Positions 24,048-33,337 are shown, counted from the stretch's first letter. The stretch is DNA of 64,000 bases from an uncultured Saprospiraceae bacterium (GCA_937980645.1 CALJPQ010000003.1:1-64000), one strand, 5' to 3'. Numbers and translations are program-made. Notes: a model not told the origin generated them from the sequence alone.

Positions 24048-27000
24048 TCAGGCAGCGTCGTCTAAGGTGTCGTCGGCGTCGCGGTTGATTTCCTCGATGG
24101 GGTGGGGGTGGTGTTGGTGCAATTGGCACCAGGGGCAGTCGCTTTTCTGGCACCCGTTTTCAAATTGGGCGGCCTGGATGTTGCCCCAGGTCTCGGCGAT
24201 GAGTTTTTCCATGAACATGAGGTCTTGGGCGTTGATTTCGACGCTAATGCGCGGCAGGGCGTTGTTGCGGTCGGGTTCGAGCCATTGGATGACGGTTTGT
24301 CGCACGGGTTCGGTAAAGAGGCGAGCGTTTTCTACGAGCAGGCGGTAGAAGGCCATTTGGCGCCAGTATTCGCCGCCGAGGGGTTGTTTGTCGGAGGGTG
24401 GTGTTGTTTTGGAGAAGTCGGGTGTGCCGGTTTTAAAGTCCACGATGCCGATGGCGCTGTTGCTGAGCCATTCGATGCGGTCAATGACGCCGTTGATGGG
24501 AACACCGTTGAGGTGGACGCGGTCTATTCGGCGTTCGGTGAGGGCCCGTTGAGGCCAGTGGGGTAGTTGTTCGTCCCAGAGTTTTTGGAGCATCTGGCGT
24601 CCAAAGGCGGAGCGTTGTTGGAAGTGGGCAGGGGAGAAGTGGTTGCGCCAGCGTTCCATTTCTTCCTGAAACAGGCGCAGCAGCGTGGTGGCAGAGGGTG
24701 TGCGTTGCGTTTTGGGTGGAGCGAAAAAGCGTTGCAGCGTGCGGTGCATGGCCAGGCCGAAGGCGGCGGCTTCTGAAGTAGCGGCGGGTATTTTCAGCAG
24801 GTCTTCGTAGAAGAAAGCCCTTGGGCAGCGTAGATAGCGGTTGAGGGCGGTGATGCTCAGCGACAGGTTGTCTAACAGGTTTCTCCAGAGGTGGGCCTCT
24901 GGTAAGGGCGTTGCTGTCGAGGAGCTCTGCTGGAGGAGGGCAACCAAGTTGTCGAGTTGGGTAGTCGGGGCGACTTCAACGGCTTCTACAGGTAGATGGG
25001 TTTCAGCCAGGAAGCGCGATGCGATGCGTGGTTTGCCGTCATTAGTTGTTTGGGCGTACGAGATGTGCAAGGCGCGTTTGGCGCGCGTCATGGCCACGTA
25101 GAACAGGCGTCGGCGGGCTTCTAAGGCGTCGGCTTCGGGGTCGCGTTGCAGGTCGGGTGGGAGGGGGAAGTGGTCGCGGCGGTTGCCGTTTTGTTTTTCC
25201 CAGAAATCTTCGACGCAGTCCATGAGGAAGACGTGTTCAAACTCCAGCCCTTTGGCGGCGTGGGCGGTGAGGAGTTGCACGGCGGGGCCTGCCTGTACGG
25301 AGGTCTGGAAGGGCAGAGAAAGGCGATTTTCGCGCATGCTTTGCAGCAGGCGTAAGAAATGGCGCAGGGGTGTGGCCGGGTGGGTTTCGGAGTGTTTTTC
25401 CTGTTTTCGCAGGGTTTCGGCGGTTGCAAAGTTCAGGAAGGTTTTCAGGGCCTGGAGAGGTGTCCATTTATCGGGCTGATGGGCAGCCCATTGGAGGATG
25501 CCGGTTTGGTTGAAGAGGCGTTCGATAAGTTGAGGGAGTGGTTCGTGGTGAACGGCGGCTATCCAGTGGTCGAGGTGTTCGGCAATATAAATAAAGGTTT
25601 CGGGTTGGCGGAGGGACAGACTCTGGAGGCGTTCGAGCGAGGTTAGCCAGGTGCGCCAGGGGATAGTCTTTTTTGGCGTGTTGTCGGTGCGCTGGATGGC
25701 GACGGCTAAGGTTACTAAGTCGGAAGGGGATAGGCGCCAGAAGGGGGCATGCAGTAGTCGGAACAGCCGATGTTCGCCGGAGTGCGGGCGTTCGGCCTCG
25801 TCGGCTAAGTAGTGCAGCAGTTCGCAAAATTGCTCGATGAGGGGCAGTTGCAGGACGTCTATGGGGCGTTTGGCCTGGTATGGTATGTTTCGGCTGGCCA
25901 GCAGGGGCTGCAGATCGTCGGCCTGGCGGTGTTGGGCGTAGATGACGGCGATTTCTTGCGGTTCGACGCCCTGCGCGATAAGCGCCTCGATGCGGGCAGT
26001 TATATCGGCCAGTTCGGCCATGCGAGTAGGGTAAGTGCGGACGGCAATATGTCCGCTCTCGGTGGTGTTGGCGTGCAAGTGTTTATCAAAAGGCTCGCCG
26101 CTCGCCTGCCTAGCGCGCAGCTCGTTGCATCGGATGAGGTTTGCTGCCACGTCGAGGATGTCCTGCGTGGAGCGATAGTTCTGGCGCAGCACCACGGTGG
26201 TCAGGCCTTCGCTGTAGCGCTTTTGGAAATCGCTCAAATGCTCTAAGCGTGCGCCCTGAAACTCGTAGATGCTCTGGTCATCATCGCCCACGATGAGCAC
26301 ATTAGGGTTGGGCCAATAGGCCAGCAACTGGTTGAGCAGGTCATATTGGGCGCCATTGGTATCCTGGAATTCGTCCACCAATACGTATAGATATCGCTCC
26401 TGATAGGCGCGCAGGAGAGCCTCGTGTTTTCGGAAGGCGCGCAGCACCCACAGAATCATGTCCTCGAACTCGTAGCGGCGAGCGCGTTCCAAGGCATGTT
26501 GGTAGTCAGGGTACAGGTCGGCAGCGGCTTTGAGGCGCTCCATACGCGCGACGACATCTTCGATTTGGGCCGTTTTTGGCTCGCCTTTGCGTCCGGCGGT
26601 GGTGTTGCGCTGATAGGTAAAGTCGGGGTGAGTGGGTAATTGTTTGATCCACTTGTCGGCGCTGCGCCGCACGTGGCCAGGCGTCCAGTTTTCAGCTTTC
26701 ATGCGGGCAAAGAGATTGCGCAGGCGTTTTTCGGAGACGAAGGGGTCTTTGTATCCCTTACGCAGGGGGTGTTCGGGCGACAGGTGGGCCAGCAACTGGC
26801 GTACGATTTCGATGCGTTCCAGTTCGGTGGCGGCTTCCAGGTCGGCAAAGTCGAAGTACTCCGGGTTGTCCTGAATGATGCGGTGGCAAAAGCTGTGGAA
26901 CGTGGTAACGGGCACCCGGTATGCTTCCGGGCCGATCATCTGCAGCAAGCGGGTGCGCAGCGCACTGACGGCAGCGTCAGTAAAGGTCAGGCACAGAATG

Positions 27001-27188
27001 CTCTGAGGTGATGTGTCGGTATTCAGGAGTATCCGCCCTACGCGCGCAGCCATCAGGTGCGTTTTGCCGGTACCGGGGCCGGCTATTACCATGACAGGGC
27101 CTTCGAGGTGATCTACAGCCCTGCGTTGCTCCGGGTTGAGTGTCTGGAGCAGCGCAACAAAAACATCGTTATATGGGAGTTGAGCCAT
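24048..27188 (-). CDS. UvrD-family helicase fused to a Fe-S PD-(D/E)XK nuclease
   Basis: 1046 residues. Helicase motifs are in order: Q-motif LNPEQRRAVDH, Walker A AGPGTGKTH (Lys42), LCLTFTDAAVSALRTR, DEFQDTN, GDDDQSIYEFQGA, QNYRSTQDIL, HAAKGLEFEHVFL and YVAMTRAKRAL. The last about 260 residues are an AddB/RecB-type nuclease: LNRYLRCPRAFFYEDLL, then GVIDRIEWL and GIVDFKTG. The final GCQKSDCPWC supplies three Cys which, with CPRAF, make the four-Cys set of Fe-S nucleases. It probably unwinds and trims DNA ends in double-strand break repair. No addB-like partner is adjacent, so it may be a single-subunit enzyme. Confidence 0.92.
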   Translation of the reverse strand: MAQLPYNDVFVALLQTLNPEQRRAVDHLEGPVMVIAGPGTGKTHLMAARVGRILLNTDTSPQSILCLTFTDAAVSALRTRLLQMIGPEAYRVPVTTFHSFCHRIIQDNPEYFDFADLEAATELERIEIVRQLLAHLSPEHPLRKGYKDPFVSEKRLRNLFARMKAENWTPGHVRRSADKWIKQLPTHPDFTYQRNTTAGRKGEPKTAQIEDVVARMERLKAAADLYPDYQHALERARRYEFEDMILWVLRAFRKHEALLRAYQERYLYVLVDEFQDTNGAQYDLLNQLLAYWPNPNVLIVGDDDQSIYEFQGARLEHLSDFQKRYSEGLTTVVLRQNYRSTQDILDVAANLIRCNELRARQASGEPFDKHLHANTTESGHIAVRTYPTRMAELADITARIEALIAQGVEPQEIAVIYAQHRQADDLQPLLASRNIPYQAKRPIDVLQLPLIEQFCELLHYLADEAERPHSGEHRLFRLLHAPFWRLSPSDLVTLAVAIQRTDNTPKKTIPWRTWLTSLERLQSLSLRQPETFIYIAEHLDHWIAAVHHEPLPQLIERLFNQTGILQWAAHQPDKWTPLQALKTFLNFATAETLRKQEKHSETHPATPLRHFLRLLQSMRENRLSLPFQTSVQAGPAVQLLTAHAAKGLEFEHVFLMDCVEDFWEKQNGNRRDHFPLPPDLQRDPEADALEARRRLFYVAMTRAKRALHISYAQTTNDGKPRIASRFLAETHLPVEAVEVAPTTQLDNLVALLQQSSSTATPLPEAHLWRNLLDNLSLSITALNRYLRCPRAFFYEDLLKIPAATSEAAAFGLAMHRTLQRFFAPPKTQRTPSATTLLRLFQEEMERWRNHFSPAHFQQRSAFGRQMLQKLWDEQLPHWPQRALTERRIDRVHLNGVPINGVIDRIEWLSNSAIGIVDFKTGTPDFSKTTPPSDKQPLGGEYWRQMAFYRLLVENARLFTEPVRQTVIQWLEPDRNNALPRISVEINAQDLMFMEKLIAETWGNIQAAQFENGCQKSDCPWCQLHQHHPHPIEEINRDADDTLDDAA

Positions 27189-27252
27189 CAGATGTCCTTC
27201 TTAGCGGCGAAGATGGCGTTTCGTCGGCATTTTCGCTGGTGAAAGAGCGCCG

Positions 27253-28398
27253 CTAACGGTGCATTTTTAAAAATTGCGACAGCCCAGCATCATCAATAAC
27301 ACCCGCCAACTCGCCCTGGCGCGCTACGACAATCAGTCGAACACCTTGTTGTTGGATGAGGTAGTAAAGATATTCCAATTGGGCTTCTTGCGAGACGACC
27401 TGCACCTGTGGGCGCATGTATTTTTCTACGGGTGCGGCGTAATCGCGCCGTCGGAGGGCTTCCAGGATGCTGGGCTCTTCCAGCACGCCGACTAAGTGGT
27501 CGTGCAGGTCAAAGACCAGGAAGTGCCGCTCTTGGCTCGCCTGTAGTTGGTGGATGGGCGTTTGCATCCAGTCCGTAGTAGTCAGGCGCGTAAAGACGGG
27601 ACGCATCAAATCGGCGGCCTTGTATCGGCGTAGCACGGAGTCGAGCCGTACATTGCGGTTTTCGGCGCGCGCCAGCGTAAAGACAAACAGCCCCACCAAT
27701 GCCAATGTGAAGGCTCCCTGCCACAGCCCTATGGCGATAAACAGCGCGGCAATGCCCTGCCCCAGCCAGGCGGCAACCTGGGTGGCGCGCACCCGACTCA
27801 TGCGCGCAGCCAGCATGGCGCGAAAGATGCGACCGCCATCCATCGGAAAGGCCGGTATCAGGTTGAAAACGACTAACGCCACATTGGCCGCTATGAGCGC
27901 CGAGAGGTAGAAAAGCCCACCGCTGGCTAAGGGCGCCAGCGCATAGCTCAGCTCATCCGGCTCACCCTGGCCAAACAGCAGGTGCTGCTCCATCAGCCAT
28001 TGAAAAATAAACCAGTGCTCATCCGAAAAAAGCAGCCAGGCCAATAAATACAGCACTAAGGCCAGAGCTACATTGACCAGAGGCCCGGCAATGGCCACTA
28101 CAAATTCCTGCATTGGCTTTTCAGGCATGTATTCTAAGCGAGCCACACCGCCAATGGGCGTCAGGATGATGTCCTGCGTCCGAACGCCATAGCGTCGGGC
28201 TGCCAGCGCATGGCCGTATTCGTGCAAGAGCACGCAGGCAAATAGCGCCAGAAAGAAGCCCGTTATCCAAAGGGTGTTCCAAAACCCCAGAGCATTGGAG
28301 TGCCCCAGCCAGAAGGCATAGACAAAAATGAGCAGGAACGTCCAGTGGATGTGCACTGGAATGCCGAGCCAGGTGAAAATTTTGAGCGAACCGCGCAT
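27253..28398 (-). CDS. Site-2 protease family (M50) protein with CBS domains
   Basis: About 381 residues. The membrane metalloprotease core has HEYGH (His59, Glu60, His63) and NLIPAFPMDGGRIFR with the third ligand Asp, plus the N-terminal SLKIFTWLGIPVHIHWTFLL typical of the CBS-containing archaeal/bacterial S2P group. The last about 130 residues hold a CBS pair (ADLMRPVFTRLTTTDWM and VEKYMRPQVQVVSQEAQL), probably sensing adenine nucleotides. It cleaves within the inner membrane; substrates are unknown. An upstream TTG would overlap the preceding gene; the ATG chosen lies 28 bases after that gene's stop. Confidence 0.9.
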   Translation of the reverse strand: MRGSLKIFTWLGIPVHIHWTFLLIFVYAFWLGHSNALGFWNTLWITGFFLALFACVLLHEYGHALAARRYGVRTQDIILTPIGGVARLEYMPEKPMQEFVVAIAGPLVNVALALVLYLLAWLLFSDEHWFIFQWLMEQHLLFGQGEPDELSYALAPLASGGLFYLSALIAANVALVVFNLIPAFPMDGGRIFRAMLAARMSRVRATQVAAWLGQGIAALFIAIGLWQGAFTLALVGLFVFTLARAENRNVRLDSVLRRYKAADLMRPVFTRLTTTDWMQTPIHQLQASQERHFLVFDLHDHLVGVLEEPSILEALRRRDYAAPVEKYMRPQVQVVSQEAQLEYLYYLIQQQGVRLIVVARQGELAGVIDDAGLSQFLKMHR

Positions 28399-28426
28399 GT
28401 CTGGGAAAATCTCCGGAGGGCGTAGG

Positions 28427-29164
28427 TCAGGGTTTTTGAGCAATAAGGATGTACTGGTAATCGAGGCTTTCCTGGTCTATTCGGGTGATTTCAAACCCCG
28501 CCGCCTCCAGTTCGCGTACGGCATCGGCAGTGGCCACCTTATATTCGTTAGATGGGCCGATAGGCAGGTTGTTTTTCTTGAAGTCAATAACAAGCAGTTG
28601 CGCTTTGGGTTTCATACCAGCCAACAGAAGTTTGAGGTAGGCCACGCGGTCGCGCAAATAGCCGTAGGTGTTGACGATGATCACGGCATCCGCCTCTTCG
28701 GCAGCCAGCATGGGGTTGTTGGGTTTGGCTAAGCGCGTCTCGAAACGACGCTGGTACGTCTCAGGCAGGCGCACCCTGATGCTGTCCATGAAATTGATAA
28801 AACGCGGGTCAATATCCACGGCAATAACCCTCTCGGCTGTAGGTACGAGGCGAAAGGCAAAGTAGCCGGTGCCAGCGCCGATATCGGCCACGGTCTTGCC
28901 GGTAAGGTCGCCCAGCAGGGAAATGACCAGCCCCGGCTTCTGCCAGATGACGCGATCTTTACTCTCATAATCAGCGACTAAACTTTCAAAGCTGCTCGCA
29001 TCGGGTGATGCGTGAGGAGGCCTCAGCGCATCTAAGGTTACCGACGGCTTTTCCTGTGTCATAGGCGGCGTACGGTCGTCGGCCTGGACGGATTGGCGGG
29101 TATTCGACTGACAGGCATTCAGCCCGGCGAAAAGCAGAGGGAGAAGAAAAACTCTGGGGTGCAT
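28427..29164 (-). CDS. SAM-dependent methyltransferase-like lipoprotein
   Basis: 245 residues from MHPRVFLLPLLFAGLNACQS, whose lipobox predicts an envelope lipoprotein. The rest is a class I methyltransferase: TVADIGAGTGYFAFRL, VIAVDIDPRFINFMDS, ADAVIIVNTYGYL, LLVIDFKKNNLPIG. A lipid-anchored methyltransferase outside the cytosol is odd, because S-adenosylmethionine is cytosolic. Such proteins are nevertheless recurrent in Bacteroidota. It is cotranscribed ahead of the site-2 protease gene. An upstream ATG 11 codons earlier would lengthen the n-region with RFIQRARA and cannot be excluded. Confidence 0.85.
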   Translation of the reverse strand: MHPRVFLLPLLFAGLNACQSNTRQSVQADDRTPPMTQEKPSVTLDALRPPHASPDASSFESLVADYESKDRVIWQKPGLVISLLGDLTGKTVADIGAGTGYFAFRLVPTAERVIAVDIDPRFINFMDSIRVRLPETYQRRFETRLAKPNNPMLAAEEADAVIIVNTYGYLRDRVAYLKLLLAGMKPKAQLLVIDFKKNNLPIGPSNEYKVATADAVRELEAAGFEITRIDQESLDYQYILIAQKP

Positions 29165-29224
29165 GGCACGAGCTCGTTGGATAAACCTGAGCAACATAAT
29201 GTCTTAAGCGCGCTCAGGGCGCCC

Positions 29225-29232
29225 CAAAAGTA
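29225..29232 (-). promoter_or_regulatory. -7 box for the methyltransferase/site-2 protease unit
   Basis: TACTTTTG on the minus strand matches TAnnTTTG, about 60 bases before the chosen start. Confidence 0.45.
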
Positions 29233-29366
29233 GTCAAGGTTGTACAACTGGACTCCTTCGGTTTCGCGCGATCTCTGCAAGTGGCTCCCCCTGGAGGCTA
29301 CCCGTCAGCGGACTCAGGCCCAGAAAGGTTCGTTATCTCGTAGTTTTTTACCCCAAAAACGCCTTC

Positions 29367-30695
29367 TTACAGCAGGTAGTGCTGCAAATAAAATGCCCCG
29401 ATACCTGCCAGGTAGCCAACTAGTGCATATAGGCTGATCCGCTTGAGGTACCAGATGAAGTTGATCTTCAGCAGCCCCATAGCGGCCACGCCCGCTGCCG
29501 AACCAATGACCAGCATGCTGCCGCCCGTGCCTGCGCAATAAGCCAACAGCGACCAGAAATCGTGGTCAGTGGGGTATTTGTCTAAGGGATACATCCCCAT
29601 GGCCGCAGCTACGAGAGGCACGTTGTCCACGATAGCGGAAAGCATGCCGATGAGTGTGTTCAGCGGGTAAATGTTGCCCTCAAAGACCCGGTCCAAGCTA
29701 TCTGCCAGCACTAAGAGGTGCCCTGAGGTGGACAGCGCTCCCACCGCCAGCAGGATGCCCAAAAAGAAGAGTACACTGGGCGTATCAATGCGGCGCAGTA
29801 CTGCTGCCACCGATAGCTCAGTGCGCACCTCTTCGGGCTTGTCCCGGTGGATATACTCCGTTACGTACCAGATGAAGCCCAACGAAAGTAATACACCCAT
29901 GAACGGGGGGTAGTGCGTAACCGCTTTAAACACCGGTACGAAGAGCAAGCCGAGCGTGCCCAGGGCAAAGATCAGATGCTGCTCGTGCACGGCCCAGGCA
30001 TAGCCGTTGTGTTCCTCATCGCTCTTATCCGGTGGTTCTACCTGTCCTTTCAACGTATAGGAGGCAATCAGCAGCGGCACCACTAAGCAAACAACGGAAG
30101 GCGCCAGCACTGCTTTGATAACGTGCAGCGTTGTAATCTGGCCGCCTATCCAGAGCATGATCGTCGTAACGTCACCGATAGGCGACCACGCACCGCCGGC
30201 ATTGGCGGCCAGAACGACGAAACCGCCCGCTAACCACATATCTTCCTCGTTTTTGAGTAATCGCCGAATAAGGGCGCACAGTATAATGGTCGTCGTCAGG
30301 TTATCCAGAATGGCTGAAGCAATAAAAGCAATGATGGAAATAATCCACAGCAGACGTGCCCGGTTGAGCGAGCGAATGCGGTCGGTGATCACGCGAAAGC
30401 CTTCATGTTGATCCACCAGCTCCACAATGGTCATGGCACCAATAAGGAAGAAAAGAATTTCCGCGATTTCGCCCACGTGTTCAAAGAGGCTGTGGTCCAG
30501 AAACTTAAAGATGTCGGAACGCTGTTCTTCGGTCAGGCTTCCGTAGGCTGGCATCTGCTCGATGCCGAAAAGCAGCACCAACCAGCACAACACGCCAGTG
30601 AGCAAGGCAGAGGCCGATTTGTCAATCTTGAGCGGGTGTTCTAAGGCAATAAAGGTGTAGCCAATGATAAAGACGACTACGATGAGTAAGTCCAT
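29367..30695 (-). CDS. nhaD: Na+/H+ antiporter NhaD
   Basis: 442 residues with about 12 membrane segments, of the NhaD/ion-transporter superfamily that expels Na+ or Li+ in exchange for protons. Recognisable blocks are FFLIGAMTIVELVDQHEGF, SAILDNLTTTIIL, GGAWSPIGDVTTIMLW, FLGILLAVGALST, MLSAIVDNVPLVAAAMGMY and CAGTGGSMLVIGSAAGVAAMG; the DN-containing helices carry the transport residues. The start MDLLIVVVFIIGY removes a non-membrane extension. It follows a CBS-domain gene by 58 bases and may be regulated with it. Confidence 0.94.
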   Translation of the reverse strand: MDLLIVVVFIIGYTFIALEHPLKIDKSASALLTGVLCWLVLLFGIEQMPAYGSLTEEQRSDIFKFLDHSLFEHVGEIAEILFFLIGAMTIVELVDQHEGFRVITDRIRSLNRARLLWIISIIAFIASAILDNLTTTIILCALIRRLLKNEEDMWLAGGFVVLAANAGGAWSPIGDVTTIMLWIGGQITTLHVIKAVLAPSVVCLVVPLLIASYTLKGQVEPPDKSDEEHNGYAWAVHEQHLIFALGTLGLLFVPVFKAVTHYPPFMGVLLSLGFIWYVTEYIHRDKPEEVRTELSVAAVLRRIDTPSVLFFLGILLAVGALSTSGHLLVLADSLDRVFEGNIYPLNTLIGMLSAIVDNVPLVAAAMGMYPLDKYPTDHDFWSLLAYCAGTGGSMLVIGSAAGVAAMGLLKINFIWYLKRISLYALVGYLAGIGAFYLQHYLL

Positions 30696-30753
30696 GTTTA
30701 CGTGTGAGTTATGGCGCCCGAATGCCCTTGTGCTCCCGGGCTGTTGTGAATGA

Positions 30754-31188
30754 TTAAATGCCGGATATGTACCGTTCCAGGAATTGAATATGCGCGCTTT
30801 GCTCCTGGATGATGGCGTGCACGATGTCGCCAATACTGAGCAGCCCTATTACTTTATCGTCCTCTACGACAGGCAAGTGTCGGATGCGCTTGTTGTCGAA
30901 AAGGCGCATGCAGTCCTCGATATTCATGTCTGGCGTTACCGTGATTACGTTGGACGTCATTACCTCCGACACGCGCGTGCTCTTAGACTCCCGCCCTTGA
31001 AGAATGCCCCGACGGGCATAATCGCGCTCCGAAAAAATGCCGACCAGTTTTTCGCCGTCCATGACTAAGACGGAGCCGATGTTTTTTTGGGCCATGAGTT
31101 GCAGGGCTTCCAGCACCGTACAGTCGGGCGGTACTGACCAGATGCTAGCGTTGTTTTTTCCCTCTAAAATTTTCCGTACAGGCAGCAT
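30754..31188 (-). CDS. CBS-domain protein
   Basis: 144 residues comprising two CBS motifs and little else: VPPDCTVLEALQLMAQKNIG with GIFSERDYARRG, then TPDMNIEDCMRLFDNKRIRH with GLLSIGDIVHAII. Such proteins bind adenosine ligands and regulate partners. It lies upstream of nhaD on the same strand, so nucleotide-responsive control of Na+ export is a reasonable guess. The start MLPVRKILEGKN was chosen; an earlier one adds 15 hydrophobic residues. Confidence 0.9.
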   Translation of the reverse strand: MLPVRKILEGKNNASIWSVPPDCTVLEALQLMAQKNIGSVLVMDGEKLVGIFSERDYARRGILQGRESKSTRVSEVMTSNVITVTPDMNIEDCMRLFDNKRIRHLPVVEDDKVIGLLSIGDIVHAIIQEQSAHIQFLERYISGI

Positions 31189-31339
31189 AAGCAGAAAAAG
31201 AGCAGTAAAGTGAGCGATGAAACCGTGGGCCAAAATAGGCCAGTCTTTTCATCCCTGGCAAACTTTCGGCGCACGTGTTTGTTGCGGCAAAGAAAGTCCA
31301 AAAATGTGCGTCAAATGTCGTCCGACTTTTCGATTAGAT

Positions 31340-31347
31340 TACCTTTG
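31340..31347 (+). promoter_or_regulatory. -7 box for the small Cys-rich membrane protein
   Basis: TACCTTTG, 19 bases before the start codon. Confidence 0.6.
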
Positions 31348-31366
31348 AGCTAAAATTCTGTCCTTC

Positions 31367-31573
31367 ATGTTTATTATCATCGCTTTGGCCGTTGCCGTTG
31401 TCCTGCTGGCATTTTTTCTCTTCAGCCTCCGCATTCTTTTTGTGAAAGGGGGCGAGTTTCGCGGCACATGTGCCAACAACAACCCTTTCCTGCAAAAGCA
31501 GGGCGCTACCTGCGGTGTCTGCGGGCGAACGGCTGGCGAACCCTGCGGCAAAGAGACGACCGCCCAGCCTTAG
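31367..31573 (+). CDS. Small single-pass membrane protein with C-terminal Cys cluster
   Basis: 68 residues: an N-terminal membrane helix (FIIIALAVAVVLLAFFLFSL), then KGGEFRGTCANNNPFLQ and a Cys motif CGVCGRTAGEPC. The shape matches short proteins annotated in Bacteroidota as membrane or secreted proteins, with a GxxxxTCA-NP block and clustered Cys. The four Cys could bind metal or a Fe-S cluster. A consensus -7 box directly upstream and lower overlap with other frames support expression. Function unknown. Confidence 0.8.
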   Translation: MFIIIALAVAVVLLAFFLFSLRILFVKGGEFRGTCANNNPFLQKQGATCGVCGRTAGEPCGKETTAQP

Positions 31574-31706
31574 TACGAACACAAAACAGCCCAAAAATCC
31601 GCTCGTTTTGCCAATGGACGACATCTGGTAGGTTTCTTCCGGACTCTTGGCGGCGTCCGCTTATTTTTGTTGCCCGTTTTTGCGTTTCTCTACGACGATG
31701 CTCGCT

Positions 31707-33260
31707 ATGAAAAAAGTAATCTTTCCCTTCGCTTCGCTTTTCCTGCTTTCCTCTCCCGTTGCGCTTGTGGCCCAAGCGGTGCACGGAGTATGCGGCACCA
31801 CGATTGAGGATCAACTGCTCATCGAGCCGCGTTTGATAGCCAACTTAGAGCGTGTCGCTACCGGCGTCCTGGAGCGTGGCAACATTCAGTACGTGCCCAT
31901 TCATTTCCATCTGGTGGGCGACAACGCGGGCAAAGGGCGGGTCCTCGAGTCGCGCGTGCTGGATCAGCTATGCGCCCTTAACGACGCCTTCGCGCCCATG
32001 AATATTCGCTTTTACCTGCGGCCACATCCCACCTTCGGAACCATCTTCAACTACAACATCAACAACGACAACGTTTACCACAACCAGACGGCCTGGTTCA
32101 CCATGCAATCGCAGCGGCACCCTAATGCGATGAACATCTACATCGTCAACAACGCTGCGGTCAATAACAACCAGCAGGGTGTAACGCTGGCTTACTACAG
32201 TCCGCAACGCGACTGGATCGTCAGCCGCAGAGACCAGATCAGCGGGCAAAAAAGCAACTCCACCCTCCCGCATGAGGTCGGCCATTTCTTTAGCCTCAAC
32301 CATACCTTCTTCGGCTGGGAAAGCCAGCCTTTCGACAATACATTCCCTTCCTGGCCCAACGCTCCAGCCACCTCCCCCGGCGGTATTGCCACCGAGCGCG
32401 TCAATGGCACGAACTGCACCACCGCCGCCGACCGCATCTGCGATACACCGCCCGACTACAACTTCGGCTTCGGGGCCACCAGCTGCGAGTATAACGGCGG
32501 CGCCCGCGACCCACTGGGCCAGCCCGTAGCCCCTATGGCCAACAACATGATGGGCTACTTCAACTTCTGCAGCGAGTACGTATTCACGCCCCAGCAGCAG
32601 AGCGCCATCCTGGCCGACCGAGCCTCCAGCCAGCGCAACTACCTGAACAATAACTTCACGCCCATCGCCACGGAAATCAACACTCCCACCGACTTGCTCA
32701 CAGCGCCCGTGGGCGGCGTCAGCGTGCCCTTCTTCGATGAGGTACAGGTGGAGTGGAAACCCGTTGTGGGCGCCACTTACTACTTAGTCGAGTTCGATAT
32801 CGTGAGCTCATTCGCTTCTTCGTTCGCGCAGGCATTCATTACCACAAACACCACGCTAACGGTGCGGACCTTACTGCCCAACCGCCTCTATCAGTGGCGC
32901 GTGCGACCGTTTAACGAGTATGTTACCTGTGCAGCCGCTCGCCAGTCTAATTTCCGCACTTCCACTACCTCGGCTAACCGCGAAATAGCGGAACTGACGC
33001 GCTGGCGTCTGACGCCCAACCCGCTCATGGCCGGCGCGCCCCTGCAGCTGTGGCTAGAAACTAACGCTCCGCTTCAGACCGATATCCGCGTCCTGGATGC
33101 TACTGGCCGCCAGACGTACGCTCGCACCGGACAGCAGTTCTTGCCCGGCGAGCAAATGCTCGATTTGCCAGCAGAGGCCTTCAACCAGGCGGGCGTGTAC
33201 ATCGTCTTGCTGCAGAGCGAAAGCGGACGCTCGGCTCAGCGCATTGTGGTAACCCGTTAG
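31707..33260 (+). CDS. M43 (pappalysin-like) metalloprotease with T9SS sorting domain
   Basis: 517 residues with a signal peptide (MKKVIFPFASLFLLSSPVALVAQ). The metzincin motif HEVGHFFSLNH gives ligands His189, His193 and His199 with Glu190 as base; NNMMGYFNFCSE holds the Met-turn and Cys conserved in M43 enzymes. A fibronectin III-like module follows (VEWKPVVGATYYLVEFD). The end, from LTRWRLTPNPLMAG to GRSAQRIVVTR, is a type A T9SS sorting domain. It is thus probably a surface or secreted protein-degrading enzyme. Single gene. Confidence 0.94.
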   Translation: MKKVIFPFASLFLLSSPVALVAQAVHGVCGTTIEDQLLIEPRLIANLERVATGVLERGNIQYVPIHFHLVGDNAGKGRVLESRVLDQLCALNDAFAPMNIRFYLRPHPTFGTIFNYNINNDNVYHNQTAWFTMQSQRHPNAMNIYIVNNAAVNNNQQGVTLAYYSPQRDWIVSRRDQISGQKSNSTLPHEVGHFFSLNHTFFGWESQPFDNTFPSWPNAPATSPGGIATERVNGTNCTTAADRICDTPPDYNFGFGATSCEYNGGARDPLGQPVAPMANNMMGYFNFCSEYVFTPQQQSAILADRASSQRNYLNNNFTPIATEINTPTDLLTAPVGGVSVPFFDEVQVEWKPVVGATYYLVEFDIVSSFASSFAQAFITTNTTLTVRTLLPNRLYQWRVRPFNEYVTCAAARQSNFRTSTTSANREIAELTRWRLTPNPLMAGAPLQLWLETNAPLQTDIRVLDATGRQTYARTGQQFLPGEQMLDLPAEAFNQAGVYIVLLQSESGRSAQRIVVTR

Positions 33261-33318
33261 GCCAGCACAAACGCTCCTGACGTTTTCCGAGGAAGCATCC
33301 TGCTCTTTCAGATGAGAG

Positions 33319-33337
33319 GGCGCGAAGGCGCTTTTTC
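33319..33337 (+). terminator. Weak hairpin with T-run between the M43 and kefB-like genes
   Basis: GCGC-GAAG-GCGC followed by five T residues. The stem is only four to five base pairs, so this is a marginal candidate. Confidence 0.3.
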
